This document shows, piece after piece, positions 9,238 to 17,846 of a DNA stretch of 35,092 bases. Within the stretch, counting starts at the first letter, position 1. Each line of letters opens with the position of its first letter. The stretch is from Candidatus Brocadiaceae bacterium (GTDB lineage: Bacteria > Planctomycetota > Brocadiia > SM23-32). Location: assembly GCA_003551305.1 (NCBI GenBank), contig PUMJ01000298.1, positions 1 to 35,092 of the forward strand, in the 5' to 3' direction. Made by a program: the position numbers and the translations under genes. Under the pieces are notes generated by a model. The model searched no databases, was not told the origin of the DNA, and was given only the letters and a program-made list of their open reading frames with translations.

Positions 9238-10650
9238 ATGGCGGAAGCCAGGGTCAGGATTGGTTTGATGTCGTTCTCGGACGGGCGCCGGCGCGTCCAC
9301 GAGGGACTCCGCCCCCGGATACAGCAATACCAGGACCGCGCTGAGGGGATGATCCGCGCGGCGGGCGCTGAGCCTGCCGTGGCCGAGGAGATCGCATGGT
9401 CGCCCCGGCGGGCGGTCCGGCAGGCCAAACGTCTGCTGGCCCGGGACGTGGCGGCAGTGGTCTTCAATATCTCCGTCTTCTCGTTTCCCAGCTTCGCGGC
9501 GCTGGCGGCGCGAGTCCTGCAGAAGCCCGTGGCCATTCTGAGCGCGGGCGAGGCCGCTCTGCCCGGCATGGGTGGTATGCTGGCTGCGGGCGGGGCCCTG
9601 CACCAGATGGGCTTGTTCCAGCAGCGTATCTGGGGTAAGTTCGGCAGCGAGGAATCACAGAAAAAACTCGACACGTTCATCCGCGCCACTGCCGCCGCGC
9701 ACGCCCTGGAAGGCCAGGTCTACGGCCAGATCGGCGGTCGCTCCATCGGGATGCTCACCGGCGTCTCCTCGTCACCGGCCGAGTGGCTGAGGGTCTTTGG
9801 TGTGGACATAGACCACGCGGACGAATCCGAGATACTGCGACTGGCCGAGGAAGTGGACCCCGCCGAGCGAGCCCGCATCGTGGACTGGCTGGAGGACAAC
9901 GTCCGGAGCGTGCGATACGCCGAGGGCACCAAGCTGACCCGTGAGAACCTGGAATACCAGGCCGCCGCGGCAGCGGCCGTCAAACGCATCGCCCGGGAGC
10001 GCGAGTTCGACTTCCTGGGCATCAAGTGCCATTTCGACCTCTCCGAGTACTACTGCACTCAGTGTCTCTCGGCGGCCTTTCTGCCGAGCTGGCTCGACTG
10101 GGACGGCCACAGAGCCCCCATGGTCTGCGCCTGCGAGGCGGACGGCGACGCCGCCCTGACGATGCAGATACTCCAGCTTATCTCCGGCCTGCCGGCCCTT
10201 TTTCTGGACCTGCGGCACTATGAGGTGGAATCCGGCCACTGGGTGCTGTGCAACTGCGGCGGGCAGTCCGTCTATTACACCCGGCGCAGCGAGCAGCCGG
10301 AGGAGAACCTGAAGGCGGTGGACCTTGTGCCCGTGATCCCGAAGTACGGCGGTGTCGGTGCACACGTCCGTTACGTGGGTTGCGAGGGTGAGATGACCTT
10401 CGCCCGCATCCAGCATGACGAGAAGCAGCCTTCGCTCATCGCCTTCCGGGGGAGGGCGGTGCCCGGCCGGCAGGAGTGGCTGCAGAAGAGTTGCCCCGCC
10501 TGGCCGCACGTTTTCGCCTCCGTCGCTGCAGACCACCAGGAGATCCTGGCGCACCTGCACGCCAACCATATCCACGCGGTGGGCGGGGACTGGCTGGATG
10601 AACTGAAGCTGTTCGCCTGCGTGGTCGGAATACCCTTCAAAGCCCTCTGA
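9238..10650 (+). CDS. L-fucose isomerase-like protein (sugar isomerase family)
   Basis: MAEARVRIGLMSFSDGRRRVHEGLRP...GIKCHFDLSEYYCTQCLSAAFLPSW...APMVCACEADGDAALTMQILQLISGLPALFLDLRHYE...NHIHAVGGDW, FucI-type E/D/H metal-site context. Confidence 0.75.
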   Translation: MAEARVRIGLMSFSDGRRRVHEGLRPRIQQYQDRAEGMIRAAGAEPAVAEEIAWSPRRAVRQAKRLLARDVAAVVFNISVFSFPSFAALAARVLQKPVAILSAGEAALPGMGGMLAAGGALHQMGLFQQRIWGKFGSEESQKKLDTFIRATAAAHALEGQVYGQIGGRSIGMLTGVSSSPAEWLRVFGVDIDHADESEILRLAEEVDPAERARIVDWLEDNVRSVRYAEGTKLTRENLEYQAAAAAAVKRIAREREFDFLGIKCHFDLSEYYCTQCLSAAFLPSWLDWDGHRAPMVCACEADGDAALTMQILQLISGLPALFLDLRHYEVESGHWVLCNCGGQSVYYTRRSEQPEENLKAVDLVPVIPKYGGVGAHVRYVGCEGEMTFARIQHDEKQPSLIAFRGRAVPGRQEWLQKSCPAWPHVFASVAADHQEILAHLHANHIHAVGGDWLDELKLFACVVGIPFKAL

Positions 10651-10679
10651 GGAGCTTCTGCAAGCAGGAAGGCTGCACG

Positions 10680-11465
10680 ATGTGGGAACGGCCCGCCGAG
10701 GAGATGCGGCCCGAACAGATTGTGGCGGCGCGTGACGGCTCCGGCTGCGCGTTCATGCCCGTGGGGCCCGCGTTCGAGTGGCACTCTTTCCACCTGCCGA
10801 TAGGCGCCGACGCGCTCATCGCGGAAGCCGTCTGCCGCTCGGTGGCCCGGCGCGTCGGCGGCATCTGGTTCCGACCGCTTTCGTTCGGGCTGGACTCTTG
10901 GCGCGGTGAGGACCTGCGGGAGCAGTGGGGCTTTGCGCCCGACGAGCGGGTCTTCGGCATGCGGTTCCCGGAACTACCGGTCTGCAGCGAGTACTGCGAG
11001 ACCGAGGAGATGTCGTCCGCCGTGCGCAATCGCCTGCATGCTCTGCGACGAACGGGCTTCCGGCATGTGTTCGTTGTCAACCATCACGGTGGCCGGGGGC
11101 AGTTCGAGATGCTGGATGCCGTGGCCGCCGATGCCTCCCGCGAGGACTTTGCGGTCCGCGCTGTCAGGACGTACGAGTTCAATGACCTGCAGGAGGAGAG
11201 CCTCCTCGTGGGAGGGCACGCCGGACTGGCCGAGACGACCTGGGTTCTGGCGTTCCGGCCGGAACTGGTGGAGCTGGCGAAAGTTCCGGAAGGGGAGTTG
11301 TCCGTGCGCCGGACGGGCATCCTGCACCGGCGGCCTGCCATCGAGGCGCGCCACAACCCTCGCAACGTATCCGCCGACGTGGCCGCCAGGCTTCGGCAGC
11401 GGGTGCTGGACCGCTTCGCCGACTATGTGAGGGAGAGGGCCTGTCTCCCTGATCCGTTACCCTGA
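10680..11465 (+). CDS. Creatininase family protein
   Basis: FMPVGPAFEWHSFHLPIGADALIAEAV and VFVVNHHGGRGQFEMLDAVA correspond to creatininase metal-binding motifs (E-x-H-(G)-x-HLPxGxD; VNxHGG). Confidence 0.8.
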   Translation: MWERPAEEMRPEQIVAARDGSGCAFMPVGPAFEWHSFHLPIGADALIAEAVCRSVARRVGGIWFRPLSFGLDSWRGEDLREQWGFAPDERVFGMRFPELPVCSEYCETEEMSSAVRNRLHALRRTGFRHVFVVNHHGGRGQFEMLDAVAADASREDFAVRAVRTYEFNDLQEESLLVGGHAGLAETTWVLAFRPELVELAKVPEGELSVRRTGILHRRPAIEARHNPRNVSADVAARLRQRVLDRFADYVRERACLPDPLP

Positions 11466-11488
11466 TGTCGAGGAGGTTGCACGAGACA

Positions 11489-11692
11489 ATGGAATGCAAG
11501 AAGGACGAGAATCTGGACCGATGTAACTGCAGCTATCCCGGCTGCTCGCGCAAAGGCATGTGCTGCGAATGCCTGCACTACCACCTGAGGATGCGGCAAC
11601 TGCCGGCGTGCTGTTTCCCGGACGACGTGGAGCAGACCTACGACCGCAGTTTCGGCAAGTTCGCCGAGCTCGTCGGCGAAGGCGCGGTCTGA
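11489..11692 (+). CDS. Small Cys-rich protein (DUF6485-like)
   Basis: MECKKDENLDRCNCSYPGCSRKGMCCECLHYHLRMRQLPACCFPDDVEQTYDRSFGKFAELVGEGAV: dense Cys pattern; family name from memory. Alternative start 11465 overlaps the creatininase stop as TGATG. Confidence 0.75.
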   Translation: MECKKDENLDRCNCSYPGCSRKGMCCECLHYHLRMRQLPACCFPDDVEQTYDRSFGKFAELVGEGAV

Positions 11693-11833
11693 GCGTTCGC
11701 TTCTTGTCCTGCGCTGATCGCTCCGGCCCGATCCTCGCGCGCAGATCCGGCCACTCTTGTTCGCCGGCCCGTGTGGGGGTGGAGGGCCTGTGCCTCGTTC
11801 TAAGCTCCTACTCGTTCAAACCAGAGTGAAAAG

Positions 11834-13528
11834 ATGAAGATCCTGACTGTTCTGCTTTTGGGATTTTGTGCCGCGGCCCTGGCTGCCGGTGCTGTGCACG
11901 CTGAGAACCTCGACCGGAGGGGAGGACATACGGACATGAACGGGAGCGACAGTGGACTGATGATCGGATGGGGCCAGGCGGACATTACCCCCGAGTTGCC
12001 GGCTTTCGTGAGCGGGCAGTTCAACGCGCGTATCGCCGAGAGGGTGCGCGACCCCGTCACGGCCACGGTGCTGCTGCTGGAGTCGGTGCGCGACGGCGAG
12101 CCGCGCGAACGCGTCGTGATGGTCAGTTGCGACCTGAGTTCGATCCAAGCAGAGGTGCTGGAGGGGGTGCGGGAGCACCTGCGCAGGGAACTACCCGAAC
12201 TCGACCCCAACTGCGTCTTTTTGAACGCCACGCACACTCACGCCGGTCCCTACACCGCCATCAGGCCGCGCTACCGGCCGGACTTGCCCGACGACTACGA
12301 AGACACCGACCCCTACGGGTTGGGCGTGAAGGTCACCTCAGCGGCCGAATACGTCGCGTTTGCCACGCGCCGCATCGCCGACGCCGTCCTGCAGGCGTGG
12401 GAGAACCGGGCTCCCGGTGGCGTGGCGTTCGGCCTGGGCCACGCCGTCGTGGGCCACAACAGGCTGACCGCCTACACCGACGGGACGAGCCGCATGTACG
12501 GGGGCACTGACAGCCCCCGGTTCAGCCACCCCGAAGGCTCCGCGGACCACTCCCTTCATGTGCTGGCCACCTACGACACGGACGCGCGCCTGACGGGCCT
12601 TATCGTGAACCTGGCCTGCCCCTCGCAGGTGACCGAGCACCTGTTCGAGATCAGCGCCGACTTCTGGCACGAGACGCGCCAGGAACTGCGCGGCCGGTTC
12701 GGCGAAGACTTGTTCGTGCTCGCCCAGACGGCCCCGGCCGGTGACCAGTCTCCGAGGGACCTGATCAACCGCGCCGCCCAGGAGCGTATGTGGCGGCTGG
12801 CAGACCGAGACCAACGCCGGGACATCGGCGTGCGGATAGCCGACGGGGTCGCCGCTATACTGCCGCACATCGAAAAGGAGATAGACTGGAATCCGCCCCT
12901 GCGGCACCGCGTCGAGACGGTCGAACTCGACCGAAGGCGCATCAGCGAGGCCGATGCGGAGGAGGCCGCCGCCGAGGCGGCGGCCCAGAGGGAGCGGTAC
13001 GAGACCCTGATCCGTGAACATGAAGTGGAACCCGAGGCCGCCAGGCGGGACTCGAGCTGGTACATGCGGGCCGCCGTCAGCGAGGCCGAGCGGCGTGAGC
13101 GGGACGGCACGAAGATCGGTCAGGACGCAGACTCCGTGCGGCGTGACCCGCGCTGGTATGTGCCCATCAGTCGGGCCTACCGCCTTTGGCGACGCAACGA
13201 GCGCGTCGTAAACCGCCTCCGCCTGCAGGAAGAGCACCCGACCATTCCGATCGAGCTCCACGCGGTGCGGCTGGGGGACGTGGCCTTCGGCACGAACCCG
13301 TTCGAGTTCTACCTCGACTACGGCCTCCAGATACAGGCTCGCAGCCGGGCGGTGCAGACGTTCCTGGTCCAGCTTGCCGGGCCGGGTTCCTACCTGCCGA
13401 CGAAACGCTCTATCGAGCGGGGCGCCTACGGCGCGGTGCCGGCCAGCACGGAGGTCGGCCCCGAGAGCGGCCGCACGATAGTTGAATGGACCCTCGAGTC
13501 CATCGAAGGCTTCTGGGCCGGCGAATAG
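11834..13528 (+). CDS. Exported protein, neutral/alkaline non-lysosomal ceramidase N-domain-like
   Basis: Signal peptide MKILTVLLLGFCAAALAAGAVHA; GWGQADITPELPAFVSGQFNARIAERVRDPVTATVLLLE...VMVSCDLSSI...VFLNATHTHAGP. Confidence 0.75.
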   Translation: MKILTVLLLGFCAAALAAGAVHAENLDRRGGHTDMNGSDSGLMIGWGQADITPELPAFVSGQFNARIAERVRDPVTATVLLLESVRDGEPRERVVMVSCDLSSIQAEVLEGVREHLRRELPELDPNCVFLNATHTHAGPYTAIRPRYRPDLPDDYEDTDPYGLGVKVTSAAEYVAFATRRIADAVLQAWENRAPGGVAFGLGHAVVGHNRLTAYTDGTSRMYGGTDSPRFSHPEGSADHSLHVLATYDTDARLTGLIVNLACPSQVTEHLFEISADFWHETRQELRGRFGEDLFVLAQTAPAGDQSPRDLINRAAQERMWRLADRDQRRDIGVRIADGVAAILPHIEKEIDWNPPLRHRVETVELDRRRISEADAEEAAAEAAAQRERYETLIREHEVEPEAARRDSSWYMRAAVSEAERRERDGTKIGQDADSVRRDPRWYVPISRAYRLWRRNERVVNRLRLQEEHPTIPIELHAVRLGDVAFGTNPFEFYLDYGLQIQARSRAVQTFLVQLAGPGSYLPTKRSIERGAYGAVPASTEVGPESGRTIVEWTLESIEGFWAGE

Positions 13529-13536
13529 CGGCGGGC

Positions 13537-14607
13537 TCAGGGCGAGTGGGTGTCGGTGGCGGTCGGGTCCAGTTCAACCTTGCACGCCCGGCCCGTGAGG
13601 ATGGCCTCCATGGCCTGCTCGATACCCGACAGGGGGAAGGTGTGCGTGATCAGGGGCCGGATGTCCACGTTTCCCTCCGCCAGCAGGGCTTCCGCCTTAC
13701 GCCATGTGCGGTACATGCGGCGCCCGTGCAGGGTCTTCAGAGTCACCTCTTTATGCATGAAGTCGCGCATGACGTTCGTTACCTTGACCGGTGCCTTGGG
13801 GTTGCCCAGCACCACGAGGCGACCGCCTTTGCGCAGGCAGGCCAGGCATTGAGCAACGGCGCCCGCTGCCCCGGAAGCCTCGATGACGCAACCCGCTCCG
13901 TCCCTGGAGGTGGCGTCAAGCACGGCCTCGCGCACATCGGTCTCTCGCGGGTCGAACACGAGGTCTGCCCCCATTCTCCGGGCCAGCTCAGTGCGCACCG
14001 GGTTCACCTCCGTGGCGATGACACGGCGCGCCTGCGCAGCTTTTGCCGCCGCAACGGCCCCCAGGCCGATCGGTCCGCACCCGTAGACCAGCAGATCTTC
14101 GCCCTGCACTTCCGCCGCCTCGACACCCCGCAGCGAGACGCCGAAGGGTTCCAGCAGGGACGCCACCTCCGGCGGCAGGTCGCGCGTGAGCACGTACACC
14201 GAACCGGCCGGGACGCGCGCGTACTCCGCAAAGCAGCCGTCCGTCTGGTGGCCGAACAGGACCAAGTTGCGGCAGATGTGCGGCATGCCATGGCTGCACT
14301 GGTAGCACTGGCCGCATGCAATGTGGGTCTCGGCGCAGGCGCGGACCCCGACGGGAACATTCTCCACCTCGGCTCCCACCGCAACGACCTCCCCGCAGCA
14401 CTCGTGCCCGGGGATGAAAGGCAGGGAAGCGACGAGCCCGTGCACCAGAGGGTCCCACTTGTAGAGCAGGATGTCGGTGCCGCAGACGGCGGCACGCTCC
14501 ACGCGCAAAAGCACCTCGCGAGGGCCGGGTCGGGGCATCTCCTTCTGCAGGACTTCGTAACCGGGTTCGCGTCGCACCTTGGCGACGGCGGTCATGGTTT
14601 CAGTCAA
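13537..14607 (-). CDS. Zinc-dependent alcohol dehydrogenase (threonine/sorbitol dehydrogenase-like MDR)
   Basis: LLRVERAAVCGTDILLYKWDP...PFIPGHECCGEVVAVGAEV...DLLVYGCGPIGLGAVAAAKAAQARRVIATEVNPVR, MDR catalytic Zn and Rossmann motifs. Confidence 0.9.
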   Translation of the reverse strand: MTETMTAVAKVRREPGYEVLQKEMPRPGPREVLLRVERAAVCGTDILLYKWDPLVHGLVASLPFIPGHECCGEVVAVGAEVENVPVGVRACAETHIACGQCYQCSHGMPHICRNLVLFGHQTDGCFAEYARVPAGSVYVLTRDLPPEVASLLEPFGVSLRGVEAAEVQGEDLLVYGCGPIGLGAVAAAKAAQARRVIATEVNPVRTELARRMGADLVFDPRETDVREAVLDATSRDGAGCVIEASGAAGAVAQCLACLRKGGRLVVLGNPKAPVKVTNVMRDFMHKEVTLKTLHGRRMYRTWRKAEALLAEGNVDIRPLITHTFPLSGIEQAMEAILTGRACKVELDPTATDTHSP

Positions 14608-14645
14608 AGTCCTCTCCTTTCGGACAGGAGCCGGGCCGCGGCACC

Positions 14646-16091
14646 TCAGCGCCCGCGCTCCCGGCTCAGGATGTCCCAGTAGGCCCCTCGGGCGCCATCA
14701 CGTATGGCCTCGCACAGGGCCGCGTTGTCGTTGTAGTTGTAGTCCTCGACCTGCTGCGGCGCCGCGGGCGGGAAGAACCTGCGGTCCTCGGCGATGATGT
14801 TCCGCACGAGCCGCGCCGGCTCCGGGCCGAGTTCGGGACTGATGTAGAAAACCGGCATGAGCAAGGGGGCGTCGGGGCCGACCGAACCTCCCAGTACGTG
14901 CACGCCGGGCCGGTTGGGCAGGCCGCCGTCCGCGCGCAGCCGACGGGTGAGCGGTGTGCCGGGATAAAGCCTCACGCCCAGCGCCGCGCCCACGCAGTCG
15001 GGGTCCGTGGCCTTCATGAAGCCGATGCTCTCGCGCACCGTCTCCGGCGTCTCCCCGGGGCCGCCCAGCAGCAGATCAACCATCACGCGCATGCCGTTCT
15101 CTTTGCAGAGGCGCACGGCCCGGGCAATGTCCTGCTTGCCGTGGCGTCGGCCGTAGACGCGCAGCATGTCGGCGCTCGCGCTGTCCGTCCCGAAGTTTAC
15201 CCCCACGCATCCGGCGCGCCGCATGGCACGGGCCAGCTCTACGCTGAAGGGCACTACGGCGGCGTAGGTGTACCACCGGAGGCGTTCGCCCAGTCCGCGC
15301 CGTGCGAACTCCCGGCAGACGGCAAGCGCATGCTCTTCATCGGCGTTGAACTCGCTGTCGCACAGGTGCAGCACGTCCACCCCCCGGGCCAGCAGGCTCT
15401 CGGCTTCGTCGGCGACTTCGCCGGGGGGCCTTCCCCGCACGATGGCCCCTTTGATGAGTGGGTCGGCGCAGTAGGCGCAGTGCCTGTCGCAGCCGCGCGC
15501 GGTTTCCAGACCCACCTGACCGCCCTCGCGGAAGTAGCGCGCGTTGTCCGCTACGTCTCTCGCCGTGGGAAGAGACAACGGGCGCGGATACTCCTGCGGG
15601 TTGATGCGGCACGGGCCACCATCGTGCGGTCGCCAGACCAGGCCCGGCACGTCGGCCGGTTCGCGACCGGCTTCCAGAGCGTCCAGCAGGCGGACGATGA
15701 CGGCTTCCCCCTCTCCGGCGATGCCGAACTCACAGCCGGTCGCCTCCACTATGGCCCGGGGGAAGACGCTGAAACCGGCCCCGCCGAGCACGACCGGGGC
15801 GTCGGTATGGCGCCGAACACAACACAGAATCCCCTGCAGCCCGGGGACGAACGACTGCCCGCTGGGCCAGAAGCAATCGTCGGTATTTCGAAAGCTAACG
15901 CCCACCAGCAGGGGGGTGGCGTTCCTGAGTCCGGCTTCCAACGCCTTCGCGGCGTCCTCGGCCAGGTTCAAGTCTATCAGGCCGACGCGCCGGCCCGATC
16001 GCCGAACGGCGCCGGCCAGGTAGTCCAGCCCGATTGGCGCTATGGGTGGGCGGACCTCGTTGGCGTTGATGAGTATGAGGTCGTCCGGCAT
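14646..16091 (-). CDS. B12-binding-domain-type radical SAM protein
   Basis: MPDDLILINANEVRPPIAPIGLDYLAGAVRRSGRRVGLIDLN (B12-binding-like N-domain); GLETARGCDRHCAYCADPLIKG (CxxxCxxC); CVGVNFGTDSASADMLRVYGRRH; MVDLLLGGPGET. Confidence 0.85.
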   Translation of the reverse strand: MPDDLILINANEVRPPIAPIGLDYLAGAVRRSGRRVGLIDLNLAEDAAKALEAGLRNATPLLVGVSFRNTDDCFWPSGQSFVPGLQGILCCVRRHTDAPVVLGGAGFSVFPRAIVEATGCEFGIAGEGEAVIVRLLDALEAGREPADVPGLVWRPHDGGPCRINPQEYPRPLSLPTARDVADNARYFREGGQVGLETARGCDRHCAYCADPLIKGAIVRGRPPGEVADEAESLLARGVDVLHLCDSEFNADEEHALAVCREFARRGLGERLRWYTYAAVVPFSVELARAMRRAGCVGVNFGTDSASADMLRVYGRRHGKQDIARAVRLCKENGMRVMVDLLLGGPGETPETVRESIGFMKATDPDCVGAALGVRLYPGTPLTRRLRADGGLPNRPGVHVLGGSVGPDAPLLMPVFYISPELGPEPARLVRNIIAEDRRFFPPAAPQQVEDYNYNDNAALCEAIRDGARGAYWDILSRERGR

Positions 16092-16111
16092 GGGACGCAT
16101 TCCCTTTGTAG

Positions 16112-16139
16112 TTGCCCTCTCGAGTCCGGCCGGTATTAT
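16112..16139 (+). promoter_or_regulatory. Putative promoter TTGCCC-N16-TATTAT; -10 overlaps a minus-strand TATAAT (16140-16135)
   Basis: Read directly in the divergent intergenic region between ATG 16091 (-) and ATG 16215 (+). Confidence 0.35.
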
Positions 16140-16214
16140 AGACGCCTCAGGCACTTTGTGCATCATACCGGCCAGCGCACGCCTGTGGGCGTAACCCGGC
16201 CGGGGGAGGGAAAG

Positions 16215-17804
16215 ATGAGAAGGTCATATGTGGCGATTGCGGTGTTGCTTGTTCTGTGTGCCGGCGCCCCTGTGCGGGCCGATTTCGAACTACCTTCCAT
16301 CATCGGCGACAACATGGTGCTGCAGCGCCGAACCGACGCCTCTGTCTGGGGATGGGACGAACCCGGGACGAGAGTGATCGTGGTTTTTCGCGACGAGGAG
16401 GTTGCGGTCCGGGCCGGCGAGGATGGCCGATGGACGGCGCGCGTGCCGACCGGGGAGGCCGGTGGTCCGTTCGAACTCAGGATCCGCGGCACCGAGCACA
16501 GGACGCTGGGTAACGTCATGGTGGGCGAGGTCTGGGTGGCCGGCGGGCAGAGCAACATGTGGTGGTTTGTGAGCCGATGCCTGAACGCGGAGGAGGAGAT
16601 CGCGGGGGCCGACTTCCCGGACATCCGCTTCTGGGACGCCAACACGGGCCCGCGGCAAGCTGGCTGGCCTGCTGACCGGCCTCAGCGCACCGTGCAGACC
16701 CGCTGGCAGGTTACCAGTCCCGAGGTTGTGGGTGAGTTCAGCGGCGTGGCGTACTTCTTCGCACGGGCACTGCACCACGAGCTTGGGGTTCCGGTCGGTA
16801 TCGTTCATCTTGCGGTTCCCGCTGCCCCCATTGAGCCCTTCCTGAGCGAGGGGTTTGCCCGTGCTCACCTGCCGGAGCAATTGGAGAACCTGCGCTTGAG
16901 ACGCCGGCTCTATCCCGACGATCTGAGGCGTTACGAGCAAGCCGTGAGGGAGTGGGAAGAAGAGCGCGACGCCGCAGAACAGGAGGGGCGGGAGCCACCT
17001 GACAGGCCCCGTGCTCCGGCGGATCCCGACGCTGCGCGTGGGCCGGGCAGCCTGTTTAACGGGATGGTCTGGCCGGCGCACCCGTTCACCATGCGCGGTT
17101 TCCTGTGGTATCAGGGCGAGAGCAACGCCTCGCGCAGCCTGCAGTACAGCATGCTCTTCCCGGCGCTTATTGAGGAGTGGCGCGAACTCTGGGATGACCA
17201 CAGCGCCCCCTTCCTGTTCGTCGAACTGGCCCAGTTCCTGGATGAGCAGCGCCGCCCCGTTGAGGATGCCACCTGGCCGGCCCTCCGTGATGCCCAGCAT
17301 GCCGCGTTGAGGTTGGACAACACCTACATGGTTTCGGCCATTGACGTGTTCGCCGACGGAGAGTCGGCCCACGACATCCACCCGCCCAACAAGCAGCTTG
17401 TGGCGCACCGCCTGTTCAAAACGGCTCTGGCCAACATATACGGCCGCGATGAGGTTGTCTGGTCCGGACCGCTGTTCCGGTCGGCCGACTTCGACGGAGC
17501 ACGGGTGACCGTTCGATTCGACCACGCCGGGGGCGGGCTGGTCGCCCGCGGGAGCACCCTCAAGGGCTTTGCCCTCGCCGGGGCTGACCGGCGCTTCCAC
17601 TGGGCCGATGCCGAGATCCGAGACAATAGCGTGGTGCTCGTCAGCGAGCGGGTGCCCCAACCCGTCGCGGCGCGTTACGGGTGGGCGAACAACCCCATTG
17701 GCAATCTTTATAATGAAGCGGGCCTGCCGGCGTTTCCGTTCCGCACGGACCACTGGATACCGGCCGTTGGCCGGCATCGCTGGTATGTGCCGCAGGACCA
17801 GTAA
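16215..17804 (+). CDS. Sialate O-acetylesterase-like (SGNH/SASA) exported protein
   Basis: Signal peptide MRRSYVAIAVLLVLCAGAPVRA; FELPSIIGDNMVLQRRTDASVWGWDEPG; GEVWVAGGQSNMWW; GFLWYQGESNA; DIHPPNKQLVAHRL. The 14898-16214 part of the ORF is antisense to the radical SAM gene and is not coding. Confidence 0.9.
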   Translation: MRRSYVAIAVLLVLCAGAPVRADFELPSIIGDNMVLQRRTDASVWGWDEPGTRVIVVFRDEEVAVRAGEDGRWTARVPTGEAGGPFELRIRGTEHRTLGNVMVGEVWVAGGQSNMWWFVSRCLNAEEEIAGADFPDIRFWDANTGPRQAGWPADRPQRTVQTRWQVTSPEVVGEFSGVAYFFARALHHELGVPVGIVHLAVPAAPIEPFLSEGFARAHLPEQLENLRLRRRLYPDDLRRYEQAVREWEEERDAAEQEGREPPDRPRAPADPDAARGPGSLFNGMVWPAHPFTMRGFLWYQGESNASRSLQYSMLFPALIEEWRELWDDHSAPFLFVELAQFLDEQRRPVEDATWPALRDAQHAALRLDNTYMVSAIDVFADGESAHDIHPPNKQLVAHRLFKTALANIYGRDEVVWSGPLFRSADFDGARVTVRFDHAGGGLVARGSTLKGFALAGADRRFHWADAEIRDNSVVLVSERVPQPVAARYGWANNPIGNLYNEAGLPAFPFRTDHWIPAVGRHRWYVPQDQ

Positions 17805-17846
17805 CGGGAACGAGCCGGGCATTTGCTGACCGAAAGGAATCCGACT

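Noticed and set aside
14898-16214. N-terminal half of the 968-aa + ORF (14898-17804)
   Set aside because: This part is antisense to the radical SAM gene and lacks protein-like motifs; the real gene starts at ATG 16215 with a signal peptide.
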